A stretch of DNA of 64,000 nucleotides from Okeania sp. KiyG1 (GTDB lineage Bacteria > Cyanobacteriota > Cyanobacteriia > Cyanobacteriales > Microcoleaceae): positions 1-64,000 of the forward strand of contig NZ_BLZO01000153.1 in NCBI RefSeq assembly GCF_014132355.1, written 5' to 3'. The position numbers and the translations under genes were made by a program. Of this stretch, positions 29,059-36,389 are shown piece by piece (the first letter of the stretch is position 1; each line of letters starts with the position of its first letter). Under the pieces are notes generated by a model. That model searched no databases, was not told where the DNA came from, and worked only from the letters and a program-made list of their open reading frames with translations.

Positions 29059-29939
29059 GAAACTTTGGACTTAGAAGATTTAGATTTCGGCTTAGATTTA
29101 GCTCTAGTCTTAGTAGATTTGGTAGACCTAGTAGATTTGCTTTTTGTTGCAGGGTTTTTCATTTCTATTCCTGCGGTAGAAAATGCTTCTGTAAATAATG
29201 AGTCAAATTCAGATGCAGAGGAAGTAGCCATAGCGCCGGACATTTGAAATGTTGTCTTGTTTTGTCCAGGGGCATCAGCGAGGCATTGTCTCTGATAGAT
29301 TACGGCTTGCAGGGTTGGAATGGAAGATTCTGCTAGGACTTGCCGAGATTCTCTAAGGAGAATTGTACCTTTGGTGGCTCGGTTAAGATAGAGAAAAGCT
29401 TTTGGCACACCCTGACGTAGTTCTTGAGCCTGGTTAATAAAGCGTAGTGTTTTATTACTACTACGGAGGTCGAGACCGGATGGTTGACAGGGTACTAGAG
29501 CAATATCACAACGGGATAATATAGCTTTGGAAACTTCACTCATTCCTCCAGGCCCGTCTACTACTACGTTGTCATATTCTTTGGCTAGGATTGGGAGAGC
29601 ATCAAAGATTTCTTCTGGGTCGCTGATAATTTGAAAAGGCATTTGGAGTGTTTCTGCCCAGACTGAACTACTGTTTTGGGCATCTGCATCTACAAGAATA
29701 ACTGAACCACGTTGCATTAACCAGTAGACTAGATGGATGGCCGAAGTGGACTTTCCTGTGCCTCCTTTCTGATTGACAAAGGCTATAATCATGTGTTTTT
29801 TCTGGGTAATATGGTGCTGTAATTGAATACTATCAGAAAGTGGTTCTGATTTACCCATAACATTAGGGGTAAAATTATTATTGATAAAGAGATTATCTAT
29901 TATCATATATGTAGATAGATATAAATCTAGACAAAACAA
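29055..29939 (-). CDS. parA: ParA-family plasmid partition ATPase (294 aa or shorter)
   Basis: The deviant Walker A motif NQKGGTGKST and the following VILVDADAQNSSS identify a ParA/Soj-type ATPase. VVDGPGG matches the second ParA motif. The longest frame starts at 29939, but two later ATGs (for example at MIIDNLF and at MIIAFVNQKGG) are also possible; the second would place the P-loop at the extreme N-terminus, as in short ParAs. The C-terminus is a Lys/Ser/Thr-rich tail (about residues 262-294) that probably binds DNA non-specifically. It is coupled to parB. The long start would put it only 3 bases from the divergent HNH gene. Confidence 0.9.
   Translation of the reverse strand: MFCLDLYLSTYMIIDNLFINNNFTPNVMGKSEPLSDSIQLQHHITQKKHMIIAFVNQKGGTGKSTSAIHLVYWLMQRGSVILVDADAQNSSSVWAETLQMPFQIISDPEEIFDALPILAKEYDNVVVDGPGGMSEVSKAILSRCDIALVPCQPSGLDLRSSNKTLRFINQAQELRQGVPKAFLYLNRATKGTILLRESRQVLAESSIPTLQAVIYQRQCLADAPGQNKTTFQMSGAMATSSASEFDSLFTEAFSTAGIEMKNPATKSKSTRSTKSTKTRAKSKPKSKSSKSKVS
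29850..29873. promoter_or_regulatory. parS-like imperfect palindrome at the parA 5' end
   Basis: The core TACCCATAACATTAGGGGTA at 29852-29871 differs by one base from the site in parB, and the flanks TT/AA extend the symmetry. It overlaps the first 30 codons of the longest parA frame; if parA starts later, this is the promoter/operator region, where ParB- or ParA-mediated autoregulation would act. Confidence 0.5.
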
Positions 29940-29942
29940 TTA

Positions 29943-30368
29943 ATGCCAATAAATCTAAATTTGTATCCAGACAACTGGAAAGAAATCGCTTTATCCATTA
30001 AACAAGCAGCAAATTGGACTTGCGAATGGTGCGGGCGACCGTGTAGACCTCCTGGAATCTCTCAAAAGGAGACTGAACAATGGCTGATGGATAATCATCC
30101 AGAGTGGTTGGTTCATCTTTACAAAGTAGTGGAAGACGATGAACACGGCACTATCAGAATTACCAAACCTCAACGATTTACTTTAACAACGGCTCATTTA
30201 GATCATAATCCTAACAACTGTGAAGCTGACAATCTTAAAGCGCTCTGCTCAGTCTGCCATCTTAATTTCGACCGTAATGACTGGAACCGAACCCAGAAGG
30301 TACGGAGAATGAAGTTGTGGGAACAATACGGGCAGTTAACTCTTGATTTGGATTTGGAAGTTCAGTAA
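29943..30368 (+). CDS. HNH-endonuclease-like protein (141 aa)
   Basis: Two zinc-binding pairs (CEWC at residues 27-30 and CSVCH near 112-116) enclose the HNH core (TTAHLDHNPNN and DNLKALC). This is the arrangement of small HNH nucleases. The substrate is unknown. It is transcribed away from parA with at most a few bases between the annotated starts, so their promoters must overlap or parA must start later. The closing FDRNDWN is also typical of these small cyanobacterial HNH proteins. Confidence 0.75.
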   Translation: MPINLNLYPDNWKEIALSIKQAANWTCEWCGRPCRPPGISQKETEQWLMDNHPEWLVHLYKVVEDDEHGTIRITKPQRFTLTTAHLDHNPNNCEADNLKALCSVCHLNFDRNDWNRTQKVRRMKLWEQYGQLTLDLDLEVQ

Positions 30369-30439
30369 TTAATAATTAACAATTAATAAGAAAAAAATCA
30401 ACTCTAACATTCGTTCCTTTATTTATAAACAATATAACT

Positions 30440-31396
30440 ATGAGATTTATCAGTCCGAAAACCGACTTTGCCTTTAAAAAAATCTTCGGTTCAAACCGCA
30501 GTAAACAAATATTAATTAGTTTTCTCAATGCCATAGTTTATGACAATCATAAAACTATACAATCTCTGGAAATAATTGACCCCTATAATCCAGGCATTAC
30601 TCAAACTCTTAAGGATACTTATCTAGATGTTAGAGCCGTATTAGATAATGGCTCTACAGTCATAATTGAGATGCAAGTATTGAACGTTGAAGCATTTGAA
30701 AAAAGAGTAATTTATAACTTAGCTAAAGCTTATGGTAACCAGCTAGATACTGGGGAAGGATATCGAACTTTAAAACCTTTTATTGCTTTAACTATTACAG
30801 ACTTTGTGCTATTTAAAGAAGCCAAAAAAATGATTAACAAATTTAGATTCAAGGAGGAGAAAGATTCATTGTACTATCGAGACGAGTTAAAACTAATATT
30901 TTTAGAATTACCCAAATTTAACAAAGAATTATCAGAGTTAGAAACCGAGAGTGATAAATGGATTTATTTCCTTAAATCTGCTCCTAATTTAGAAGTAATT
31001 CCTGATTTTCTTGGAGAAGTAGCAGAAATCGAAGCAGCGTTAAATATTGCTAGCCGAGCTAATTTAAGTAATGAAGAATTAGAGGAGTTACATAAACAAG
31101 AAGTATTTATTGGAGATAGAAAAGGTGAAATTAGTTTAGCAATACAGGAGGGTCGAGAAGAAGGCCGAGAAGAAGGTCGAGAAGAAGGTCGAGAAGAAGG
31201 AAAAATTGAGGAAGCAGTTAAACAAATATTGCGTCTAATTCGGCGAATGTTAGGAGAAATTTCTCCAGAAGTGGAGAGTCAAATCCAACAATTATCTTTG
31301 GCCAAATTAGATATTTTAGGGGAGGAAATTTTTGACATGAAAACTATTGCAGATGTAGAAAATTGGTTAGATAATCAAAGAGAAAAAGAGGAGTAA
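30440..31396 (+). CDS. Rpn/PD-(D/E)XK nuclease-family protein (318 aa)
   Basis: The start MRFISPKTDFAFKKIFG and the core YLDVRAVLDNGSTVIIEMQV contain the Asp and Glu-x-Gln expected of the Rpn (recombination-promoting nuclease, formerly transposase_31) PD-(D/E)XK family. A Lys/Glu-rich linker with four tandem EEGR units (about residues 235-253, encoded by tandem GTCGAGAAGAAG repeats at 31150-31200) precedes a helical C-terminal tail. Such proteins are frequent on cyanobacterial mobile DNA. The EEGR repeats are a likely site of length variation. Confidence 0.85.
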   Translation: MRFISPKTDFAFKKIFGSNRSKQILISFLNAIVYDNHKTIQSLEIIDPYNPGITQTLKDTYLDVRAVLDNGSTVIIEMQVLNVEAFEKRVIYNLAKAYGNQLDTGEGYRTLKPFIALTITDFVLFKEAKKMINKFRFKEEKDSLYYRDELKLIFLELPKFNKELSELETESDKWIYFLKSAPNLEVIPDFLGEVAEIEAALNIASRANLSNEELEELHKQEVFIGDRKGEISLAIQEGREEGREEGREEGREEGKIEEAVKQILRLIRRMLGEISPEVESQIQQLSLAKLDILGEEIFDMKTIADVENWLDNQREKEE

Positions 31397-31408
31397 ACAA
31401 TTAATAAT

Positions 31409-31542
31409 TATAGCGCTTTTCACATGGATAGACTACAGTTAATATGGCCAACTCCAAAGCATTTTTCTACTCCCTACTCCCTACTCCCTACTCTAAGCGC
31501 CAAAAATAATTTTGTGGTCTACTAATCATGAAAAACGCTGTA
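31409..31542. mobile_element. MITE-like inverted-repeat element, about 134 bp
   Basis: The left end TATAGCGCTTTTCACATG (31409-31426) is mirrored by CATGAAAAACGCTGTA (31527-31542). The interior holds tandem CTACTCC units (about 31469-31495), as does the element at 3139-3260, and it is flanked on both sides by ATTAATAATTA-type repeats. There is no coding capacity. The rest of the 31397-31731 gap shows no gene. Confidence 0.55.
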
Positions 31543-31731
31543 ATAATTAATAATTACCTCTTCTTGTAAGGGTATCGGTAGCAAATTTACAGAAAACCAC
31601 GCGCTTTTTTAAAGAAGTCCAACCTATATTACTGAAAAGGAAGGGCATTCCTTGTTAGCTCAGTTTATGTCTACATAGTAGAGTCGCGCTCGTAGCCCAC
31701 ACGCTCTGCTAGTCTCAGTGCCCGGAGTATG

Positions 31732-32208
31732 TCACTCTAATAAGATTTTATATACGAAATCAACAATTTTTTTTCCTAAAGTAAATCCTATTGACATAAA
31801 TAATACACCTAATAAATAGTCTTGAGAAATCTCCCATACATTTGATTCTATATATAGTTTATAGTTATCTTCAAAGTTATAAACTAAGTTATATATAGCT
31901 GAGATCGAATGTTTTACAATTATGATAAATAAAAACAATATTATATTTTGGCTAACTATTAAACTCGCTTCATAATGTATGTCATCTTCAAGTCTATCAA
32001 CGGGAAACAATAATAATAAAAAGGTGAAAAAATTACCACTGAACCATTGATAAATATCAATTAATTTATCAGAAAATTTGTACAGTTTTATAGATCTAAA
32101 AATTGCAATTAAGAATACTATAAAGATTAAAAATATAATAGTAGATATGACTACTGGCATTACTAAAATACTTTTTAAAAAGTTTATTAATTTTGTATAA
32201 ATTTGCAT
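31732..32208 (-). CDS. Small integral membrane protein, unknown (158 aa)
   Basis: Three to four membrane helices are visible: a long one near residues 15-40 (very Ile/Phe-rich), one near 57-70, one near 86-105 and one near 133-150. It is markedly A/T-rich with Ile, Phe and Lys bias compared with its neighbours, suggesting a separate origin. The start is the ATG at 32208. No family is recognised. Confidence 0.5.
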   Translation of the reverse strand: MQIYTKLINFLKSILVMPVVISTIIFLIFIVFLIAIFRSIKLYKFSDKLIDIYQWFSGNFFTFLLLLFPVDRLEDDIHYEASLIVSQNIILFLFIIIVKHSISAIYNLVYNFEDNYKLYIESNVWEISQDYLLGVLFMSIGFTLGKKIVDFVYKILLE

Positions 32209-32454
32209 AATTAGTAATTACTGGAGTTTAGACCAGGGCAAATGCATCTAAATTGTGGAAGCTTCTGCCGTTAAGCTTTAGAATAGTAATGAGTAGAAAT
32301 ACTTAAAATATGGGAATTAGTTGTCTGGGAATCTTTTTCTTGAAATATACCTCTATAAATAGGTATATTTAGGTCAAATTTTTCCATCTATTATAACTAA
32401 TAATATCAAAAATTAGATGATAAAAATGATTGATTTACAATTTTTCACTATGTC

Positions 32455-32480
32455 TTTTCGATAGAGTATGCAATCGAAAA
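32455..32480. repeat. Dispersed hairpin family, diverged copy
   Basis: Arms TTTTCGAT (32455-32462) and ATCGAAAA (32473-32480) flank a 10-nt centre containing GAGTATGC. That centre is the reverse complement of the centre of the hairpin at 32616-32649, so the two are inverted copies. Confidence 0.5.
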
Positions 32481-32615
32481 ATTTGACAAATACAGGATAT
32501 TGGAAAACAAAAATACAGACATCATCAGGATTATAACGGTTCATCACTTACACAGATGTATCAAAAACCTACTACTGAATTGCCTTTTCTACTTACGGTT
32601 GAGGTAAGCTCCTAC

Positions 32616-32649
32616 ATATTTTCCGGTAGCATACTCTATCGGAAAATAT
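32616..32649. repeat. Dispersed hairpin family, long copy
   Basis: Fourteen-base arms (32616-32629 and 32636-32649, containing TTTTCCGGTAG and CTATCGGAAAA, one G-T pair) enclose a 6-nt loop. It is related to the 26-nt palindromes at 10885 and 59237. Confidence 0.55.
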
Positions 32650-32789
32650 CATAGTAAGAGTTTTCTCTTGATACACATATATGTAGCACAGCTTCTTAGC
32701 TATACATCCTATAAAAATATTGATGTATAAAGCTTTCAAAAATCAATATTTCGTCTCATGTCAAGTCTATCTGTAACAACCAAATTTGA

Positions 32790-32919
32790 ACACAATCCAG
32801 GCAAAACTTTTAGCGTTAGCGCCCCAACCGCCCCGCCTCACCAACAACTTTTGTTTTCTGCATTAATTTAACTAGGGGCGTGTTGGGGAAAAGTTTTAGC
32901 GGAGCGGCCTGGATTGTGT
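32790..32919. repeat. Long inverted-repeat structure, possible MITE remnant
   Basis: ACACAATCCAGGC (32790-32802) is repeated in inverted orientation at 32907-32919. Inside, AAAACTTTTAGCG on the left and AAAAGTTTTAGCGG on the right form a further partly inverted, partly direct pair. No gene lies inside. It may be a transposon remnant or a structured RNA. Confidence 0.4.
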
Positions 32920-32976
32920 GTGGAGCCGACTATAGAGGTTAATCAGAGCGCGTTAATAAATAACCTCTGACTCAAT

Positions 32977-33249
32977 TTACTCAATTTCTGGAGAAGGCTC
33001 TACAATTTTTATTTCTTTCCAAAAAGCAGGAGGATAGTTGTATCTCTCGTCTCCACAATCCCAAACATATACATTGTAGTTATCTTTATCTTTGTAGACA
33101 TAATAGGTGCCTATTTTATAAGTCCACTCTCCTTTTTTTCGATAAGCCAGCAGTAACAAATTACTACTCCTTTTATTATCTCTCCAAGGTCCTGTGGGGA
33201 TATCATTAATTTCTGATTCGTCGTGCCATCTAGTTTCAATTTTACACAT
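32977..33249 (-). CDS. Small soluble protein, unknown (90 aa)
   Basis: The product is rich in Trp and Tyr (for example WTYKIGTYYVYKDKDNYNV and WDCGDERYNYPPAFW) and looks like a compact beta-sheet domain. No signal peptide or membrane segment is visible. The ATG at 33249 and the stop at 32977 leave it isolated between non-coding stretches. No family is recognised; an anti-phage or immunity role cannot be judged. Confidence 0.5.
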   Translation of the reverse strand: MCKIETRWHDESEINDIPTGPWRDNKRSSNLLLLAYRKKGEWTYKIGTYYVYKDKDNYNVYVWDCGDERYNYPPAFWKEIKIVEPSPEIE

Positions 33250-33364
33250 GGTTTCAAAGGATAAATTTATAAATTATGATGAGCTGCGACCGCGCCCATT
33301 TGATGGACAGCTAGCACGCTGAGTAGTTCGCGACCGCTTTGAGTTTAGAACAAATAGACTTCAA

Positions 33365-33646
33365 TTAATTTTCTAACAAATCTAGAAAATCTACATATTT
33401 TTTGATAAATTTTGTCTGAACAAATGCTTGCTCCTTACTAATTTTGGTTATTTTTATTTTTTGATGATCGATACAAAATTTTACCTCATAACAATAATTA
33501 TCAGTGTTAAACACATAAGTATGCCCTTTTTCTTCGGAGTAAATATCATCGAGGTAATGTGTGAATTCCCAGTCAAATTCATTCAAATATTGCCTAATTT
33601 GATTTTTGATTTTGATGAATTCTAAGTAATCAGTTATTGTGTTCAT
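33365..33646 (-). CDS. Small acidic/aromatic protein, unknown (93 aa)
   Basis: The N-terminal half is helical (DYLEFIKIKNQIRQYLNEF), the middle is a beta-like segment (HTYVFNTDNYCYEVKFCID) and the end is a second helix. There is no recognised family. It is similar in size and direction to the 90-aa gene beside it and may be part of the same cargo islet. Confidence 0.5.
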   Translation of the reverse strand: MNTITDYLEFIKIKNQIRQYLNEFDWEFTHYLDDIYSEEKGHTYVFNTDNYCYEVKFCIDHQKIKITKISKEQAFVQTKFIKKYVDFLDLLEN

Positions 33647-33670
33647 ATTAATCAGCTATTATCATAAAGA

Positions 33671-33694
33671 CTATTCGCGGGACAGCGCGAATAG
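33671..33694. terminator. Perfect 9-bp hairpin between small cargo genes
   Basis: CTATTCGCG (33671-33679) and CGCGAATAG (33686-33694) pair around a 6-nt loop. It lies just downstream of the three-gene operon ending at 33725 and upstream of the 93-aa gene, consistent with a terminator although no U tract follows on the reverse strand. Confidence 0.45.
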
Positions 33695-33724
33695 CTGAAG
33701 GCTCTTGACTACCAGACGAAACCC

Positions 33725-34048
33725 CTAACGGACAGATGGATCTCCTAATCTGTGCATAATTAATTTCAATACTGCAATCTGAGCTGCATCTGCGCTAGCT
33801 TCTGAAATATCTTCGTCCAGGCTAGTTGTCAATTCCACAACTTTCGTGGATAAATCAGTATCTTCAATACAACAGGCTAGATTATCCAGAATTTGATAAG
33901 CTGAAACCAACAATTCTTCAAAGTTCATCTGGGGAATCAATTCATCAAGTTGATCGAGTGCTTGTTGGTCTTGGTCTGAAGGCTTTTTACTTACAAAATA
34001 ATTGACCGATTTCATCATTATTGCTCCTATTTGTGTAGAATTTGACAT
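33725..34048 (-). CDS. Small helical protein, third gene of an operon, unknown (107 aa)
   Basis: The product is Asp/Glu/Leu-rich and predicted helical (DQQALDQLDELIPQMNFEELLVS). No motif is recognised. It starts 3 bases after the stop of the 63-aa gene and is the last member of a three-gene operon (34564 to 33725) transcribed away from a ribbon-helix-helix gene. Confidence 0.55.
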   Translation of the reverse strand: MSNSTQIGAIMMKSVNYFVSKKPSDQDQQALDQLDELIPQMNFEELLVSAYQILDNLACCIEDTDLSTKVVELTTSLDEDISEASADAAQIAVLKLIMHRLGDPSVR

Positions 34049-34051
34049 AGG

Positions 34052-34243
34052 TTAGATTTCTACGACTGCTTCCAACCAGTCGGTTATGTAGGTTTGAAAA
34101 ATTCTTCTTGGTATGGTGATGATTGCGTCGGGTGTCAGTATTGATATATCCTCACCTACCCTTATTGCTGCCTCTATGTATTCTGGATAGATTATTCTAC
34201 CTAGTTCCATAGAAGCAGCGATCGCTACCTCTATGCTCGTCAT
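34052..34243 (-). CDS. Small protein, second gene of an operon, unknown (63 aa)
   Basis: The sequence (IEVAIAASMELGRIIYPEYIEAA, then TPDAIITIPRRIFQTYI) suggests two helices with a short basic turn. It lies 9 bases after the 103-aa gene and 3 bases before the 107-aa gene, and the tight spacing supports translation. No family is recognised. Confidence 0.5.
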   Translation of the reverse strand: MTSIEVAIAASMELGRIIYPEYIEAAIRVGEDISILTPDAIITIPRRIFQTYITDWLEAVVEI

Positions 34244-34252
34244 GGCGAGTAC

Positions 34253-34564
34253 CTAGAATTCGTCGTAGTCATCGGGTGATGCGGATGCTTTAAACTCTTC
34301 TACCTCTCGCCATATCTGCTCTGGTGTTTTGCCTGGTTCATTGGAGTAACAGTCTAGGTCTTCCTCGTACAGAGGGAGTTTATATGCAGTAGTTTCTACC
34401 TCAGTGCAAATGTTGTAAGGAGCTTGAGAGTAGTCTGTATACAACCAGGCTTCATCTGTACCTGCATAAAGCCAGTTATCGTTGCTTTGAGGTGGTTGTA
34501 CGGGTGGTGCGACTAGCTTCAGTTGAGGTGGGGCTGGCCTTTTTGTCTGTATTTGTGTTAACAT
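34253..34564 (-). CDS. Small Pro-rich protein, first gene of an operon, unknown (103 aa)
   Basis: The N-terminus is basic and Pro/Gln-rich (KRPAPPQLKLVAPPVQPPQ) and the rest is acidic and aromatic (NDNWLYAGTDEAWLYTDYS), probably disordered with short helices. A TCTCCT on the forward strand (34571-34576) gives AGGAGA upstream of the ATG at 34564. The operon shares its upstream region with the divergent ribbon-helix-helix gene and its palindromic operators, so the two are probably co-regulated. Confidence 0.55.
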   Translation of the reverse strand: MLTQIQTKRPAPPQLKLVAPPVQPPQSNDNWLYAGTDEAWLYTDYSQAPYNICTEVETTAYKLPLYEEDLDCYSNEPGKTPEQIWREVEEFKASASPDDYDEF

Positions 34565-34663
34565 TGTAGTTCTCCTATGTCTGATGTAGGGGGTGGGACA
34601 TCACTTTGCTTTTCCAGGGCTTGGGTGGTGTCCCTTTTGGTTTTTCCCTTTCCTATATCTATA

Positions 34664-34771
34664 TATTATCCTAGTATACTAGGATAATACAACCCTTTAC
34701 CGATTAGAATTATCCTGGTATACCTGAAGATATGATAACTTCAGCTTATATATCCTAGTATACCAGGATAT
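34664..34771. promoter_or_regulatory. Operator cluster: one perfect and two imperfect palindromes
   Basis: A perfect 26-bp palindrome at 34664-34689 (core TCCTAGTATACTAGGA) is followed by a half-preserved copy at 34711-34724 (TATCCTGGTATACC) and a 22-bp imperfect copy at 34750-34771. The third copy would cover the -35 region of the promoter at 34777-34782. This is the layout of an autoregulated divergent promoter, with the ribbon-helix-helix protein as the probable repressor. Confidence 0.75.
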
Positions 34772-34776
34772 TCGGA

Positions 34777-34782
34777 TATAAT
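34777..34782 (+). promoter_or_regulatory. -10 box of the ribbon-helix-helix gene
   Basis: TATAAT stands 28 bases upstream of the ATG at 34810, with an AGGAG at 34798-34802. The operator copy at 34750-34771 overlaps the expected -35 position, so binding there would block RNA polymerase. Confidence 0.55.
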
Positions 34783-34809
34783 GGAGTAATAATTTATAGG
34801 AGAAGTATT

Positions 34810-35052
34810 ATGGCTAAAGGTAATCGCAACCCAAAACCAAAAGACTCAGTATTTCATCAAACTAAAAGAGTAGCTATAAGCGATCGTTCATTAGGAGAGT
34901 TAGCAAAAAAACCTGTATCGGTCAAGTTGGAAGTAGATGTAGATGAATATATCAGGGGGCTACCTCAAAAAGATAGAGTTACTTTTCTGAGAGAATCAAT
35001 TACCAATGCTGCAAGAGCGGAGATGGCTAACCAACATTCTGAGGAGATGTGA
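34810..35052 (+). CDS. Ribbon-helix-helix-like regulator (80 aa)
   Basis: After a basic, probably disordered start (KGNRNPKPKDS), the segment KPVSVKLEVDVDEYIRGLPQ, then DRVTFLRESITNAARAE, matches the strand-helix-helix plan of small CopG/Arc-type repressors. It starts at 34810 behind a clear TATAAT and AGGAG and is preceded by three palindromic operators, so it most likely represses itself and the divergent three-gene operon. The gap to the next gene (35053-35198) shows no gene. Confidence 0.65.
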   Translation: MAKGNRNPKPKDSVFHQTKRVAISDRSLGELAKKPVSVKLEVDVDEYIRGLPQKDRVTFLRESITNAARAEMANQHSEEM

Positions 35053-35198
35053 TCTGCTAATTCCATTTCTGCTCTCTTTTTTTTTGCACATTAAAAGCGA
35101 ACTGCTCACATTTAGTTTGAGCGATTTGTGTAGCGCTCCGTTCCGGAATTGCCATCAATCTAATTCAAAACAATTACTTTCTTTGAAATAATTCAAAT

Positions 35199-35450
35199 AT
35201 GTATCAACTAACCATTAATATACCTGAAGAAACAGCCCTAGCGTTAAAATTAACCCCAGAACAACTTAGTCAAGAAATGCAACTAATTGCTGCTATTAAA
35301 CTTTATGAATTAGGTCGTCTTTCTTCTGGGGCTGCTGCAAATTTAGCTGGAATTCCTAAAGTCTTATTTTTAACAAAATTAGCTGATTATGGTGTAGACA
35401 CTTTTCAACTCACTGAAGCTGAATTAGCTGAGGAATTCAGACGTGCCTAA
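35199..35450 (+). CDS. UPF0175-family antitoxin (83 aa)
   Basis: MYQLTINIPEETALALKLTP, then the helix-turn-helix-like ALKLYELGRLSSG-type segment (here IKLYELGRLSSGAAANLAG), identifies UPF0175, which usually pairs with a DUF3368/PIN-like protein. The stop overlaps the next start by 8 bases. It is expected to neutralise its partner and repress the operon. Confidence 0.85.
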   Translation: MYQLTINIPEETALALKLTPEQLSQEMQLIAAIKLYELGRLSSGAAANLAGIPKVLFLTKLADYGVDTFQLTEAELAEEFRRA

Positions 35451-35928
35451 TATTATTGTCAATACTTCACCTATTCAATATCTCTACCAAGCTCATTTAC
35501 TTGATTTACTCCATAATTTATATGGTCAAATTATTGTGCCTGAATCTGTCGCTGATGAATTAGCAGTTGGTCTTTCCCTCGGAATTTCTCTACCAGATAT
35601 TTATTCTATTTCTTGGATTGAAATTCGTTCAGCTCAATCTAAAGCTATTTTACCTCTTGTGACTGAATTAGGAGCTGGAGAGCGAGAGGCACTGGCTTTA
35701 GGCTTAGAAATACCTGAAAGTTTTATAATTTTAGATGATGGTTTAGCCAGACGTTATGCCCAGTTATTAAAATTAGAGTATATTGGCACATTAGGGATTC
35801 TTCTAAAAGCAAAACAAAAGGGATATTTAGAGCGAGTTAAACCTATTCTGGAACGATTAGATACTTTAAAATTTCGTTTAGCATTATCGACTCGGAATAA
35901 GATTCTCAAACTAGCTGGAGAAGAATAA
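35443..35928 (+). CDS. DUF3368/PIN-like toxin (161 aa)
   Basis: The N-terminal NIIVNTSPIQYL and the acidic ELGAGEREALALGLE and IILDDGLARRYA match DUF3368, a PIN-fold family that acts as a putative RNase toxin with a UPF0175 antitoxin. Asn stands at the first acidic position (NTSP, where classical PIN domains have Asp), a variant I recall as frequent in this family. The pair forms a type II toxin-antitoxin module that would stabilise the plasmid. Confidence 0.82.
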   Translation: MPNIIVNTSPIQYLYQAHLLDLLHNLYGQIIVPESVADELAVGLSLGISLPDIYSISWIEIRSAQSKAILPLVTELGAGEREALALGLEIPESFIILDDGLARRYAQLLKLEYIGTLGILLKAKQKGYLERVKPILERLDTLKFRLALSTRNKILKLAGEE

Positions 35929-36389
35929 GAATAACTACAGTAAATCCTGGATATTTTACAACTGGAGTTTAGACTAAATAGGTGGAAATCAAAGAATAAA
36001 TCATAAATTTGCCAGGAGAATTCCTCTATTAATAATTGTTTTTTGCGTTGGTAAATCAAGAGATGAAACTTTAAGAGTAATCTGTCTCTAATACCTCTAA
36101 ATATTTAACCAGAGTACAAATGTTGTTGATTGGGTTGAATCTGAGGTAGGGATGGGGCAGTAGTGAAGTATCCACTCAATATGATGGGGTAGGCAATGAT
36201 TTATAACTGCCAAGACCAACCAAAGGAATTAACAGAGCCATATCATCGGACTAATACCCTGTAATACGACTTTGAGTTGGTAGATAACGGGTTCGGAGTA
36301 ATCAGACATTTGTCCATCTTACCATATACTGTCATCTCCCCCGATTTTTTTCACTCTCCTACATTTTGTTGTGTGGAATGTGGGTTTAA
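35929..36389. other. 461-bp gap, no recognisable gene
   Basis: No frame with a recognisable product or ribosome binding site is seen on either strand. The sequence from about 36110 to 36330 has less A/T bias than true spacer and may be a decayed gene remnant, but I cannot name it. Confidence 0.4.

Larger units (their letters stand above)
32209..32976. other. 768-bp gap with hairpins and a long inverted repeat, no gene
   Basis: No convincing reading frame is seen. It contains two members of the dispersed hairpin family (32455-32480 and 32616-32649) and a 130-bp inverted-repeat structure (32790-32919), each listed separately. The left part (32209-32450) is plain A/T-rich sequence. Confidence 0.5.
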
